A DNA stretch of 64,000 nt from Trichosporon coremiiforme. Taxonomy: Eukaryota > Basidiomycota > Tremellomycetes > Trichosporonales > Trichosporonaceae. Location: positions 1,414,889 to 1,478,888 of the forward strand of contig BCJJ01000010.1 of assembly GCA_039545355.1 (NCBI GenBank). Reading direction: 5' to 3'. The notes beneath the pieces are model-generated. The model saw only the letters and a list, made by a program, of their open reading frames with translations. It was not told the DNA's origin and did not search any database. Below are positions 11,340 to 21,192 of this stretch, in pieces (position 1 is the stretch's first letter; the number at the start of each line of letters is the position of its first letter). A program made the position numbers and the translations under genes.

Positions 11340-11425
11340 CTCCTTCTGACCCCTCCGAACCTTCCGACCTCTCCGAACCCTCCGACCCCTACGACTCACT
11401 CCTCCGACCCCTCCGAGTCACCCTG
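11340..11425. repeat. Degenerate (ctccgaccc)n repeat
   Basis: A run of CTCCGACCC/CCTCCGAAC-type units, degenerate but clearly periodic at 8-10 bp. Part of the repeat-rich convergent spacer. Confidence 0.7.
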
Positions 11426-11509
11426 TGAACCACCACCCATCGTCATGCTGCGGTCACATCAAGATGCCCGCGCTCCGCCGGCTTTGTCGTTGATAACCGA
11501 GATCCACCC

Positions 11510-11557
11510 TGCACTCCTACACTACTGCACTCCTACACTCCTGCACTCCTACACTCT
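11510..11557. repeat. (cactcctacact)n repeat
   Basis: Four or so imperfect copies of a CACTCCTACACT/CTGCACTCCTA unit. Non-coding. Confidence 0.75.
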
Positions 11558-11837
11558 GGCTCTGATGGCTCTTCCGCCCGTCTTCCCCTGGATCTGCTGG
11601 CTCCGCAGCGTGAGTTCGCCCCAAACAAGAACATGCATTCGTATGTAAGGACCTTGTCCGCCTGCATGGTTTCCAACAGCTCGACAGCTCGCCACGCTCC
11701 TCGCAAGTAGCATCGAGTCAGCAGAGAGTGCATGTTCGTAATGGCGGAATGGAATGATTATTGGCATGAAACATGTTACAACGTATACACTAGCCCCTCC
11801 TACTGCACGCTCTTGAGAAGCTCGCACGTCTCACTGC

Positions 11838-11892
11838 CCTCTCCCCCTCTGCCTGCGCCCCCCCTTGCTACCCTCTCCCCCTCTGCCTGCGA
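11838..11892. repeat. Two-copy ~33-bp direct repeat downstream of the FHA-repeat gene
   Basis: The block CCCTCTCCCCCTCTGCCTGCG occurs twice within about 55 bp, separated by a C-rich linker, just beyond the stop codon of the minus-strand gene ending at 11941. It would lie in its 3' UTR. Confidence 0.6.
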
Positions 11893-11940
11893 CTCGTACT
11901 CGCTGACCTCGCTCCACCCGACCAGCTCGCTCACTCGCAG

Positions 11941-14900
11941 CTACTTGCGACTTCTGGTCCGCGCAGCCACAGTCCCCGCCGGCGCCTCATTCTCCTTCTT
12001 AGTCCGCACACTGGGTTTCCTAATTCCCGTGGGCTTCTCCTTCCCTCCCCCTGACGCTGACACCGTGCGTCGAGTCGAGCGCGTCGGCTTGGACTTGGGC
12101 TCGGGTTCGGGTTTCGGTTCGGGTTCAGGTTCAGCTTTGCGCGTGCGCGTCGAGCGGGTGGGCTTGGACACTTCGGGTGTTTTGGCACGTGTACGGGTTG
12201 ACGGTTTCTCCGTGTCATCGGTAGACTTTGCGCGAGTGGAACGAGAGGTGGGCTTCGAGACTGGCTCGGGGGAGGGAGCGCGGGGTTGCTCCGCCTCGCC
12301 GAGGACTTGGCGCGAGCGCGTCCGACGCACCACCTTCTGAGGAACCTCTTTCTCCTCCGGAGCCGTCGACGTAGAGCGTGTGCTGCGCCTCGACGCTGTG
12401 GACACCGTGGACACGGGCGGCTCAGAGGGCGCCTGGCTAGTCTGCCTCGTCGACCTCCTGCTCGGTACCTCCTTCTCGAGCTCCTTGCTCTTCGTACGCG
12501 TGGTGCGGGTGGAAGAAGAGGGGATCTCGATTTCGACTTCGCGGCGGGACTTGGGCGAGGGAGGCGTAGCGCGGGGCACGGACACCTTGCGCGGGAGACG
12601 GCTCCTAGCCGTTGAGCTGGAGGTGGAGTTCGAGAGGGCCGAGGGAGGGCGTTTCTGCTCCTTCTTCTCCTCGGCGGGCTCCTCAACTTGCTGCTCGGTC
12701 TCGGCTTCGGGCTCAGCTTCGGGCTGCTCAAGGTGTACCTCCTCGGGCTCAGTGGTCTCGGCGGTCTCAGCCTCTGGCTCAGCAGCGTCCACGACCTCCT
12801 CAGCCACCTCGCGCTCCTCGACCGGCGCAATCCCAGTCGGGATGGCAGAAGCGGCCTCCGCCTCCCTCTCGGGGAGTTCGGGAAAGAAGTCGCCGACACT
12901 CGCGCGATAAGCCTTCTCGCGTTTCTGCGCAAACATCTCCTTCACTCCCGCGAGGCGGGGCGTGCGCTGCTCCTTGCCGTAGAGGTGCTTGACGCCGTCG
13001 AGAGCCGGTGTCTCGGCAGTCTTGGGCTGGGCGTACAACTCGCGAACCCCAGTGAGAGAAGAGGTGGCAGCCTCCTTCTGCGCGTACATATGCTTGACGC
13101 CGTCGAGCGCGGGAGTCACGGCCTCCTTCGGTTGAGCGTAGAGCTCGCGCACGCCTGAGAGCGCAGGCGTCGACGCTTGCTTCGCGTACAGGTGCTTGAC
13201 GCCGTCCATGGCCGGAGTCGGGGCCGGGAGCTTGGGGTACAGCGCCTTGACGCCAGTCATGTCCGGCGTCGGCGCCTCCTTCGGCTGAGCGTACATCTCC
13301 TTGATGCCGCTCATCGCTGGAGTGGCCTGGGGGAGAGACGGGTACAGGCTCTTGGTGTTCAGGTCCGGCGTCGCCTGCTCCTTCGGCGCGGCATACATCT
13401 CGCGGATGCCTGCGAGTTTCGGTGTCTCTGCCTCGGGCTTGTGCGCGTACATCTCCTTCAGGCCGGACATCGCAGGCGTGGCAGCCACCTTCTCGCCGTA
13501 CATGTGCTTGACGCCGGTGAAGTCGGGCGTCATGGGAGTAAGCTGATGCGCGTCACTAGGGCGCTTCTTCGTACGCGTCTTGCGACCGGGCGAGGGAGCA
13601 TGCTCCGCCTCGTCCGCCTCGGCCGTCGCGGCCTCGTACATGTCCCCGGTAACCAAGGGAGCGGCCGTCTTTGGCTTCGGCGTCTTGCTCGGGGTCGCCT
13701 TCGGGGTCGAGTGCACTGACTTCTGGATACTCCGCCTCGGCGTGCGGCGCAGCGCATACGTCGGCGACGACTCGAGGTGCTCCTTCTCGGGCTCCTCCTC
13801 CGCGTCAGCGAGCGCGTCCTCGCCAACCGTGCCCTCTGGCGTCGGCGACGGGAGCTCCTCGACAGCGTCAAAGATGTTCGACAGGCGCTTCTTGCGCGCC
13901 GTGGCTCCGAGCGGTGTGCTCGGCACGGCAAAGTCTAACGTCTTTCTCCTCTCCTTCGCCGGCGTCGCTGTCTTGAGTGCGAGCGCGGAGAGACGCCGCT
14001 TGATGTCGTCCATCGGCGTGCCGGGTGCAAGGTTCCGCTGAGGCTCCGGCTGCTCAGGGCTCTTGAGCAGAGCGGAGTGCAGCGGCTTCAGCGGTGTGGC
14101 ACTTGGAGTGGCGGGTTGCGGCTTCGTGAACGAGCCCTCGGGGAGACCGAGCCGGCGCGGCGTGCCGAGCGCATTCCTCTGCGCGGGGGTTAGGCCCTCA
14201 GGCGTCTTGGGCATCGACTTGCGGCTCTTCTTCGGCGTCGACGTCTGCACATCAGAGGACGACGGCGTGAACAGACTCGTCGCCTTCAGCGGCGTCATGG
14301 AGGGCATGTCGTCGTCGTCCATCAGGAAGTCAGGCAGGTTGCTCTTGACCTCGGGCTTGACCAGCTGCGGCTGCTGGGTAGGACGCAAGGGAGACCAGAG
14401 TAACGACTCGCCGTCGTCCGGACCCATCTCGCGTACAGGGTGGCCTAAACCGCGTCTTGAGGGCGAGAGCAGGCCAGTGGTGATGGGGCGAGCCTTCTCG
14501 GCTGGTGTGAAGCGCATGGCGGGGCCACCAATCTCGCTTAACCCGGTCTGCGAGACACGAGGTCCGCGACGAGGGCTGCGCTGTGGCGTCGGCGCCTTCG
14601 GAGGAGTCAATTGGATGGGCTCGGTGCCGGGGGAGGTCTTTTCCGGAACAGCGTCGTCGACGTCGCCAGAGATGTCGGCTTCGGAGGCGGCGCTCGACTC
14701 GGCAGAGAGCTCCCACTGCTCCTCGACCTCATCCTCGGCGTCCTCGTCCTCGTTCTCGTCCCTTTCAGCATCTTCTTCCTCCTCAGCGTCCTCGTCCTCT
14801 ACCATTTCGGCCTCCTCATCGCCGTCAGACTGCCCAGCCAAGTCGCCAAAGTCGATAACGCCCTGTCCCGGGATGCTCGTGTCGCTGGACAAGCTCCCTC

Positions 14901-16265
14901 CGTCAGAGTCCGAGTCGTCAAAGCTATTCTGCCCATCCTCAAAGATCCACTTGAGCTCGCCCTCCTTCGCGGGGCTCACAATCGGAGGGATGTTCTCATC
15001 GTTCTCGTCGTCCGAGGAGTCAGAGTCCGAGTCAGGGATGACTGGTTTCGGCGGGGAAGACTTGCGCGAGCTCGTGCGACCGAACGACTTGCGTCGCGTC
15101 TCGACAGAGCCCATAGCTATGCCGCCGTCGACGCCGCGCTGCAGCTGCGACTCCTCCCAGACCTTGCGCGCAGATCTGAGGAGCAGGAGCTTGCGAAGAG
15201 AGGCATCGCCACGAGGCGTGCTGTACGCCACCTGCGCTGTGATCTGGGGTCCGGCGCGAGAGGGCGTCTCGTACGTCGCTTCCGAGACAGGGAGGGGGAC
15301 GAAGCGCGGCGTGCGCGGCGACTCGGGCTCCTCCTCTGCGTCCTCGAGCGCCTCGGGCGGTGGCGGCTCGGCGACGTTGGTCTCGGCCGATGGCTCGACA
15401 GCCTCGGGGCTCTCGGCTGGCTCCTCCTCGGTCTGCTTCGTGTCCTCGGCGAATCGGATACGCCTTGGCACGACGCTCGTGTTCCTCGGCTCAACCTTGC
15501 GCCTAACTTGCGGGGTCATGAACGCGTTCTCGAAGACCTTGCGTTCGTCTCCCCGCTTCTCGACGAAGAGTGTGTCGCCCTCGTCGCCGGCTAGCTGCAC
15601 TGGCTTCTCTTCTTCCTCCTCCTCGTCAGCCGTCACAGGCAACTCGAGACCGAGCGTGCTCCGCCGCGGTTGCAGGGGCACGAACCGCCTGCCTTGCGGC
15701 ACGATCGACAGACGGTGGCTCGCGCGTCGCCTAACTGGTGTGCTCGGCACCTCGCTCGGACCAGGGGAGCCGGGCACAGGGGGGAGCTTGACGGGAGAGG
15801 GAGCTGGAGAGTCGTAGCCTGAAGACGTGGAACCGGGACCGTAGGTAAAGCGGAACAGCTTCTTCGCGAACAGCAGCTGGTCGCCACCGCCGAGCGCGAT
15901 GATCGCGCCTGCATGGTGTTTCGTCGGCTTGCCGCCCGAGGGCGTGTGCACCAGTCCATTAGTGCCGTGCACAGTCAGCGCGGCGTGTCCGGTCTCCAGG
16001 TCGAACTCGATCTCGGCGTGAAGTTTCGATACGTCGGGGACGTAAATTCGGACCTGTGATTAGTTAGCATCTGATCTGTACGCAAGGAGGGGAGGAGTAG
16101 GCAGATAAGAGGACGCACGTCGCAGTCCTCGTCGCGGCCGAAGGTAACACGCTCCGCGTCGATCGGGAAGCCATTCAGCTTGACACCTGTCTTGCGCGCG
16201 ATCAGCTCGAGGTGGCCCAGAATGGCCGGCGCGGGCAGGGGCGCGACACTCTGCCGTGGCGCCAT
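11941..16265 (-). CDS. FHA-domain protein with TPxLxGVKxLY tandem repeats (Ki-67-like architecture)
   Basis: Exon 1 is 16265-16119 and exon 2 is 16053-11941, joined across a 65-nt intron (GTGCGT...GCTAACTAATCACAG), giving about 1419 residues. Residues ~15-115 form an FHA domain: FGRDEDCDVRI with the core Gly43-Arg44, Ser58 and His61 in VSKLHAEI, Asn81-Gly82, ending FRFTY. A long acidic, SP/TP-rich disordered region follows. Then come twelve tandem 16-18-residue repeats (minus strand ~13535-12905) of the form TP-A-L-S-G-V-K-E-L-Y-A-Q-P-K. A Glu/Pro-rich section and a very basic Arg/Ser/Thr tail end the protein. A RIRF motif at ~247-250 could dock protein phosphatase 1. An N-terminal FHA plus repeats with a G-hydrophobic-K-x-L-aromatic core and a basic tail is the layout of vertebrate Ki-67. 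I infer a nuclear, mitotically phosphorylated chromosome-associated role. Confidence 0.75.
12905..13535 (-). repeat. Twelve-copy protein-coding repeat array inside the FHA gene
   Basis: Twelve consecutive coding units of about 48-54 nt. Eleven begin with Thr-Pro; the tenth begins Thr-Ser. The invariant part is a Gly (missing in unit 4), then Val/Ile/Leu, Lys/Arg, any residue, Leu/Met and Tyr/Phe. Units 5, 8 and 10 share YAQPK; units 7, 9 and 11 share GVKHLY or GVKHMY. DNA copies have diverged, so the array is conserved at protein level rather than a recent expansion. Confidence 0.85.
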
Positions 16266-17010
16266 GGTGCGGTCGGGCTACTTGGTGGGGGATGGATGGA
16301 TTATATGGTTTGTCAAGAGGGTATCGCTGTGTCGTTCAAGTTCAAGTGTCGTGCCGAGGTGCGTTTGTTGTAGTCGGTGTGGTCGGTGTGTCGGCCGGTG
16401 GTCGATGGCGCAGAAGTTTAGAGGGTCACGAAACGCCAGTCCCCGTCGCCGGGTTGCCTGACGCTTTGGTGTCTTGTTGTTGTTTACCACCGACGGAAGT
16501 CAGTCACGGTCACCTTTTCAGTTACGTAACAGGTACGATGGGATGCGCATGAGGTCGCGTGGCTTCTTGTGCACGTGAGTGAGTGGGATGATGGGGGCGG
16601 GGCCTAATACTTGAGTGGGCAATGCCCTTCGGATATTCCTCCCGCCCGCCACCATCAGGGGACGGCTACACCCGCGAGATCCGCTCCATGTCACCGGTCG
16701 GTCATAGTCATGCAGTCGTACCAGCGTAACGAGCACGGTGGACGGTGGGGGACGGTGGGGAGGTGGCGGGGTTGAGTGAGTAACGCGAAGGCCATGGCCC
16801 ATGTTGGGGCCGAGTGAACCGAGGGGGATGTCAGGTGGTGCAACAGCGTAATCTGTATGACTATCCATCTCTGTATCGTTGCTCTGATACGAGTGGCAAC
16901 AAGCGCACGCATGTCGGTAGTGTCACCTACCCACCGGCACCGGCTTGGATGAATTGGGCGGGACTAAACGGCAAGCGGCGCGCGACCCGGGTGAGCGTAT
17001 GAGCGTACCA

Positions 17011-17080
17011 CCGTACACCGTACACCGTACACCGTACACCGTACACCGTACACCGTACACCGTACACCGTACACCGTACA
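17011..17080. repeat. 7-bp minisatellite (ccgtaca)10
   Basis: Ten perfect tandem copies of CCGTACA. Because 7 is not a multiple of 3 it is unlikely to be coding. It sits about 390 bp upstream of the transporter ATG and about 745 bp from the FHA-gene ATG, inside their shared promoter region. Confidence 0.95.
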
Positions 17081-17387
17081 CGGAATTGACCGCATCCAGC
17101 AGCCAGCTGCGAGACTACACCCTGGGCTTGGCTGACGTCTGACAGCGTCCTTACGTCTTCGTCTCGGTCCACACTATCATTTCTTGACAAACCACAACCA
17201 CAACCACACACACACACACACACAGAGCTCGACCCTCCTTCCCCCGACATCACCGGACCATCGACAACCAGACAGGCGTCTGTCATCCACACACGCTCTT
17301 TACTTTTCCGACCGCCACCCAGTCTTCTGCCCGTCTGCCCGCTAGACTAAGCGCGCCTCCACTCGGCGGACACTGCGCACACTGCAA

Positions 17388-17411
17388 GCCGCCGCCGCCG
17401 CCGCCGCCGCC
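17388..17411 (+). repeat. (gcc)8 trinucleotide run in the transporter leader
   Basis: Eight GCC units about 60 bp before the transporter start codon, in the presumed 5' UTR. Such GC runs can form structure in the leader; no effect is demonstrated. Confidence 0.8.
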
Positions 17412-17473
17412 CCACCGTTGCCGCACCACTGGACACCGGTTGTCTTGGCATTCGGCCCCTCCATCTTGCCACT

Positions 17474-19322
17474 ATGCCTGCCCAGTACGGCGCGACCGAC
17501 TCCCAACCCCCTCCCTCATCCACACTCACCTTTTCTTCTCCTCCGCGCGACGCCGAACGAGGCCGAACCATGCGCCAGTCGTACGAGCGCGCCCCGCGTC
17601 CGTCGCTCGAGCGCCGTCGCAGTCGTCTCGAGACCCGTCAGCCCGGCGCCTCCGTCCTCAGTTCCGTCTCCAACCTCGCCAACACGATCATTGGATCCGG
17701 CGCGCTCGCCTTCCCCGCCGCGTTCGCCAGCATGGGTATGGTCAGCGGCATTGTGTCGTGCCTCTTCTCGGCGAGCACGGCGACGTTCGGCCTCTGGCTC
17801 CTGTCGAGGTGCGCGCTACTCGTCGGCCAGCGGCCCGGAGACGAGGGCCGCATGGCGAGCTTCAACGAAGTCGCGCGCTTGGCTTTCGGAAAGGGATGGG
17901 TCATGCGCCTGTTTGATGTGAGTGGAGCAGATCCGCCGCGGTATGCGGGCGCGGCGACGAACAATCCCCCCCCCCCCCCGGCATTGCTAACGACAGTTTG
18001 CCATCGCGATCAAGTGCTTCGGCGTGTCGGTCTCGTATCTGATCATCTGCAAGACGCTGCTGCCGCAAGTGTCCGAGACGTTTGCGCACCTGCTGCACAC
18101 GGAGCTGTCGCCGGAGAGCTGGCTGCGCTCCCCGCACTTCTGGCTCCTGTGCACTATTCCCGTGATCGTGCCGCTGTCCTTCATGCGGACGCTTGACTCC
18201 CTCAAGACGACGTCGCAGATTGCCCTGTCTTCCGTGTTCTAGTAAGCTTTGGGGACGTCTGCTTCCAGCTAACTGTTCAGCATGATCATCGTCGTCGTCG
18301 GGTGGTACTTCGTGAAGGGCCCGTCGCCGGACCGCGGCGAGATCGTCCCCTTCCGCTTCGACAGCAGCACGCTCGCCTCCTTCCCCGTCCAAGTGTTCGC
18401 GTTCACGTGCGCGCAGAACCTGTTCCCGATCTACAACGAGCTCAAGGACCGCTCCCAGGCCAAGATGAACACGGTCATTACCAGCAGTATCTTCGGCGCC
18501 GCGTCCGTGTACGAGATCCTCGGCGTCGTCGGATACCTGACGTTCGGCTCCAAGGTGTCCTCGAACGTCATCGCGATGTATCCTGCCAACTCGCTCGTTG
18601 TCGCCATCGGCCGCCTCGGCATTGTGTTCTTGGTGGGACTGAGCTACCCGCTCCAGGCCCTGCCGTGTCGCTCGTGCATCTACCTCCTGCAAAGCGGCAT
18701 CATCAAGGGGAAGAAGGCGCCAGCTACCATTGCCTCGGCCCGCCTTGTTGCGGGCGGCGCGACCGAGGTCGGACACGAGACGGACGGCCTCGGCTCGAAC
18801 GGGAACGGTAATGGCAACGGCTCCGGTGGTGGACACGGCGAGGGCTGGGACCAGCTTCCCCGCCGGTCGACCGAGGGTGCTTCTCTCCTCACCCACCGTG
18901 TCGTCGACTCGCCCCGCGGCTCGACGGACGAGGACCTGTTCTCCGACTCTGACTCTGAAATGGGAAACGAGGAGGAGCTTCTGGTGCCCAAGGTCGGTGA
19001 CGCGGGACACGGCGGTGCGGCCGCGGCCGAGATGCCGCGCAAGAAGTTTGTCGGGTTCACGGTCCTGATCGTCGGACTCGGCTATCTGATCGCCTCTCTC
19101 GTGGACGAGATGGGCACGGTGCTTGCCTTTGTGGGCAGCACTGGAAGCACGATCATCAGCTTCATCCTCCCCGGATTCTTCTACTGGCGGCTGTACCGCG
19201 AGGAGCCCGGAGTCACGAAGTACCTCGCTCTCGCGCTGGGTATCTATGGCTTTGCGGTTATGGGCTTCTGCCTCAGCATGAACATTTGGGCGCTGGGCAA
19301 GGGCAAGGCGCCGAAAGCGTAG
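17474..19322 (+). CDS. AAAP/SLC38-type amino-acid transporter (Avt-like)
   Basis: Three exons: 17474-17917, 17997-18241, 18281-19322 (introns of 79 and 39 nt), about 576 residues. The first membrane segment carries the family signature SVSNLANTIIGSGALAFPAAF (residues ~63-83). About ten or eleven hydrophobic segments follow. After the segment around RSCIYLLQ is a hydrophilic, Gly/Ser/Asp-rich cytosolic loop (roughly residues 390-490) with an acidic SDSDSE cluster, then two to three C-terminal membrane spans. The layout resembles fungal vacuolar amino-acid exporters of the Avt5/6/7 group, which move neutral or basic amino acids across the vacuolar membrane by proton coupling. The substrate cannot be read from sequence. 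The first intron contains a run of 14 C residues before its branch site (GCTAACGACAG). Confidence 0.87.
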
Positions 19323-19498
19323 TCGCGTGCCCAGCGAGCGTGGTGTAGCTAGCAGGTAGCTGCGTGTGAGCACCAGCACGAGAGTAGAGGATAGACCTAG
19401 CGTATGCATATCTAATACCTTGGCGGGTCCCTGACCTCTCGACGTCTTAACTTCTAGGACCCTGTTGACTAACGTTCTAACTTCCATCACTCTAATGT

Positions 19499-20188
19499 CT
19501 ATGACTCTAGTACCACTCGCTTCGCTCGGGGGCGTCCCCAGCGGAAATCAGGAAACCGCGAAATGGGTGGACACCCCTCCCTCCTTGTCGTCACAGACGG
19601 CCTCTCTCTCGTCTCCTCCCTAACTCTCATCAACAACGCATGAGCCCGCGTACCAGGCCGGGGGTCGAGGTACTGGATTTCCTGCCTGACGGCGGGTCCC
19701 CACAACTTGCCGTAAAACTCGCGGTTCACGCCGAGCAGCGGCGAGCCAGGCGACAAAGCGCAGTTCAGCTCAGGCACATAAGTGCTGAAGCCGCTCGAGA
19801 CGTTCGCGGCCGTGCACAGGGGCAAGTTTGTCAGGAGATGCCGATCCATCGAGGGCTCGGCGACTGGCTCGATCGAGGGCTTTGGCTCTGGATCGGCTGG
19901 GGAGTCAGCTTGCCGATGTGACGAGGGGGGTGAAGAAAGGGAGGGGAAGGAGGACAAGGAGGGGGACGCACGAATCCAAACGACCTCCGGACGAGGTGGG
20001 AAGACACCTTCAGCAGCGAGTTTGCGCTTCTCGGCCATCTTTGCCTCGTGCAGTTTCTGCCGGGCTGAATAGGCCTGCTCAATAGCGCGCAGCTCGGCCC
20101 ACCGCTCCAATTTGACTGTGAGGCGGAGGAGGCCGAGGGCCGTGCCGAGGAAGATGGCGAGGCTGACTAGGAGAGACTTGAGGCTCAT
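19499..20188 (-). CDS. Small N-terminally anchored membrane protein, unknown function
   Basis: Exon 1 is 20188-19972 and exon 2 is 19896-19499, joined across a 75-nt intron (GTGCGT...GCTGACTCCCCAG), giving about 204 residues. The start MSLKSLLVSLAIFL is preceded by ACAAA, a good fungal start context. The open frame extends further upstream to 20365, but that part is not protein-like. Residues 5-25 form one hydrophobic segment (signal anchor or mitochondrial/ER tail). Next is a charged, likely helical stretch (KLERWAELRAIEQAY), a Pro/Glu-rich linker (DPEPKPSIEP) and a C-terminal soluble part of about 100 residues with NREFYGKLWGPAVRQEIQYL. It converges on the transporter gene, with only 176 bp between stops. 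No family recognised. Confidence 0.6.
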   Translation of the reverse strand: MSLKSLLVSLAIFLGTALGLLRLTVKLERWAELRAIEQAYSARQKLHEAKMAEKRKLAAEGVFPPRPEVVWIRASPSLSSFPSLSSPPSSHRQADSPADPEPKPSIEPVAEPSMDRHLLTNLPLCTAANVSSGFSTYVPELNCALSPGSPLLGVNREFYGKLWGPAVRQEIQYLDPRPGTRAHALLMRVREETRERPSVTTRREGCPPISRFPDFRWGRPRAKRVVLES

Positions 20189-20466
20189 TTTGTCAGCTGC
20201 GGTGAGTTGGGGCCAGCAGAGGGGAGAGCATGGGGAGAGCTTATGTAGCAGAGCAGTAGCCAGCGCCTCGTCAGTGCCACCGTGAGTGAAGTGGTTTGAG
20301 TGTTGGAGCAGTGCTAGTCGATAACATCGCCATCGGTGACAATCAAGTCGCTGCATCTGCCACAACGGGTACTCGCTATTGTCTTTCGTCTATGCGCTCA
20401 GCAGTCTGGACAAAAGCGGCGACTCGTCATCCTTCATTTGCAGACTCTGTGCACGTATGGTCCGGT

Positions 20467-21138
20467 CTAGCAGACAGCTCCGCCACCCGCGGGAGTGAGA
20501 CGGGACCAGGACGTGCGCCGCTGGATCGCGCCCCGGATCACCTTCGGTCTCGTCCTCAGCAGCTGTTTCGACACGGCGTGGTGGTCGACCTCGTCGAACT
20601 CGGTCGGTCGGTTGTCTGCCGTCAGCTCTCTCCTCTCACTTCCTTTCCAGCGCCATCCGCCATTCAACTCACCTCCCTTCCGGCTCAAGTCCGGGCGATG
20701 CCTAACCCGATGTTTCCTCCTGAACCTCTCGTCCCTTTTCCTCATCCTCTCCTCCTCGGCCAGCCTCTCCTGCTCCCGTTTCTCCTCCTCCTCCCTCCTC
20801 ATCATTTCCACGCGTTCGCACTTCTCCTCCCAATGCGCCCTCTCTAGTTTCAGATTGTTCGCATGGATCTTGTGGAATCGTTTGCACAGCTGGTGTTCGT
20901 ACTGCATCGCCGCGAGCCCTATATTGATCAGCGTCTGCAGGGGGAGATGCAGCCCCTGCCACTCTAAGAAACAGGCGAGCACGGAGAGAGCAATACGCGC
21001 CTTCGTCCCTTGGCGCCGGGACAGGACTGGATCGCACGTCGACAGCCGCTGCACGAGGTAGGCGTACGTCGCGCACCGGGCTAGGAAGAGGAGGGCCGCC
21101 CGCAGATCCCAGAGTAGCTTGGTGAGGAGCGAGAGCAT
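20467..21138 (-). CDS. Putative membrane-associated protein with charged coiled coil
   Basis: Exon 1 is 21138-20673 and exon 2 is 20615-20467, joined across a 57-nt intron (GTGAGT...GCTGACGGCAG). The intron length is a multiple of three, so retention would keep the frame. The N-terminus has two hydrophobic stretches (MLSLLTKLLWDLRAALLFLA and ~residues 45-75, including LSVLACFLEWQGLHLPLQTL). A highly charged Glu/Arg helix follows (residues ~95-145, RREEEEKREQERLAEEERMR), then a basic tail. An alternative in-frame ATG lies at 21192. It is a tandem neighbour of the small membrane protein at 19499-20188 and shares a similar plan (hydrophobic N-terminus, charged helix), but no clear sequence identity. 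Function unknown. Confidence 0.5.
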   Translation of the reverse strand: MLSLLTKLLWDLRAALLFLARCATYAYLVQRLSTCDPVLSRRQGTKARIALSVLACFLEWQGLHLPLQTLINIGLAAMQYEHQLCKRFHKIHANNLKLERAHWEEKCERVEMMRREEEEKREQERLAEEERMRKRDERFRRKHRVRHRPDLSRKGGELNGGWRWKGSERRELTADNRPTEFDEVDHHAVSKQLLRTRPKVIRGAIQRRTSWSRLTPAGGGAVC

Positions 21139-21192
21139 GCTGAGGTGGCGTGTGAATGGCGAGTTGGTGATGCGATGCCTCCTCATATGCAT

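Larger units (their letters stand above)
10372..11940. other. Convergent intergenic spacer dense in minisatellites
   Basis: Lies between the 3' ends of the kinase gene (plus) and the FHA-repeat gene (minus), so it should hold two terminators. Its right two thirds contain several different tandem repeats (see 11083-11229, 11340-11425, 11510-11557 and 11838-11892). No gene is supported; small frames here are products of the repeats. Confidence 0.6.
16266..17473. promoter_or_regulatory. Divergent promoter region between the FHA-repeat gene and the amino-acid transporter
   Basis: A 1.2-kb head-to-head spacer. It contains a 7-bp minisatellite (17011-17080), a short CA run (~17208-17224) and a (GCC)8 run in the presumed leader of the transporter (17388-17411). 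No gene is supported in it. Confidence 0.6.

Noticed and set aside
14063..15817. 584-codon open frame on the plus strand
   Set aside because: It is antisense to the FHA-repeat gene. Its Ser-rich translation is the complement of a codon-biased GC-rich gene; no domain or splice logic supports it.
17901..19490. 529-codon open frame on the minus strand
   Set aside because: Antisense to the amino-acid transporter, whose membrane segments and family signature are clear. The minus product is an Arg/Glu/His-rich mirror frame.
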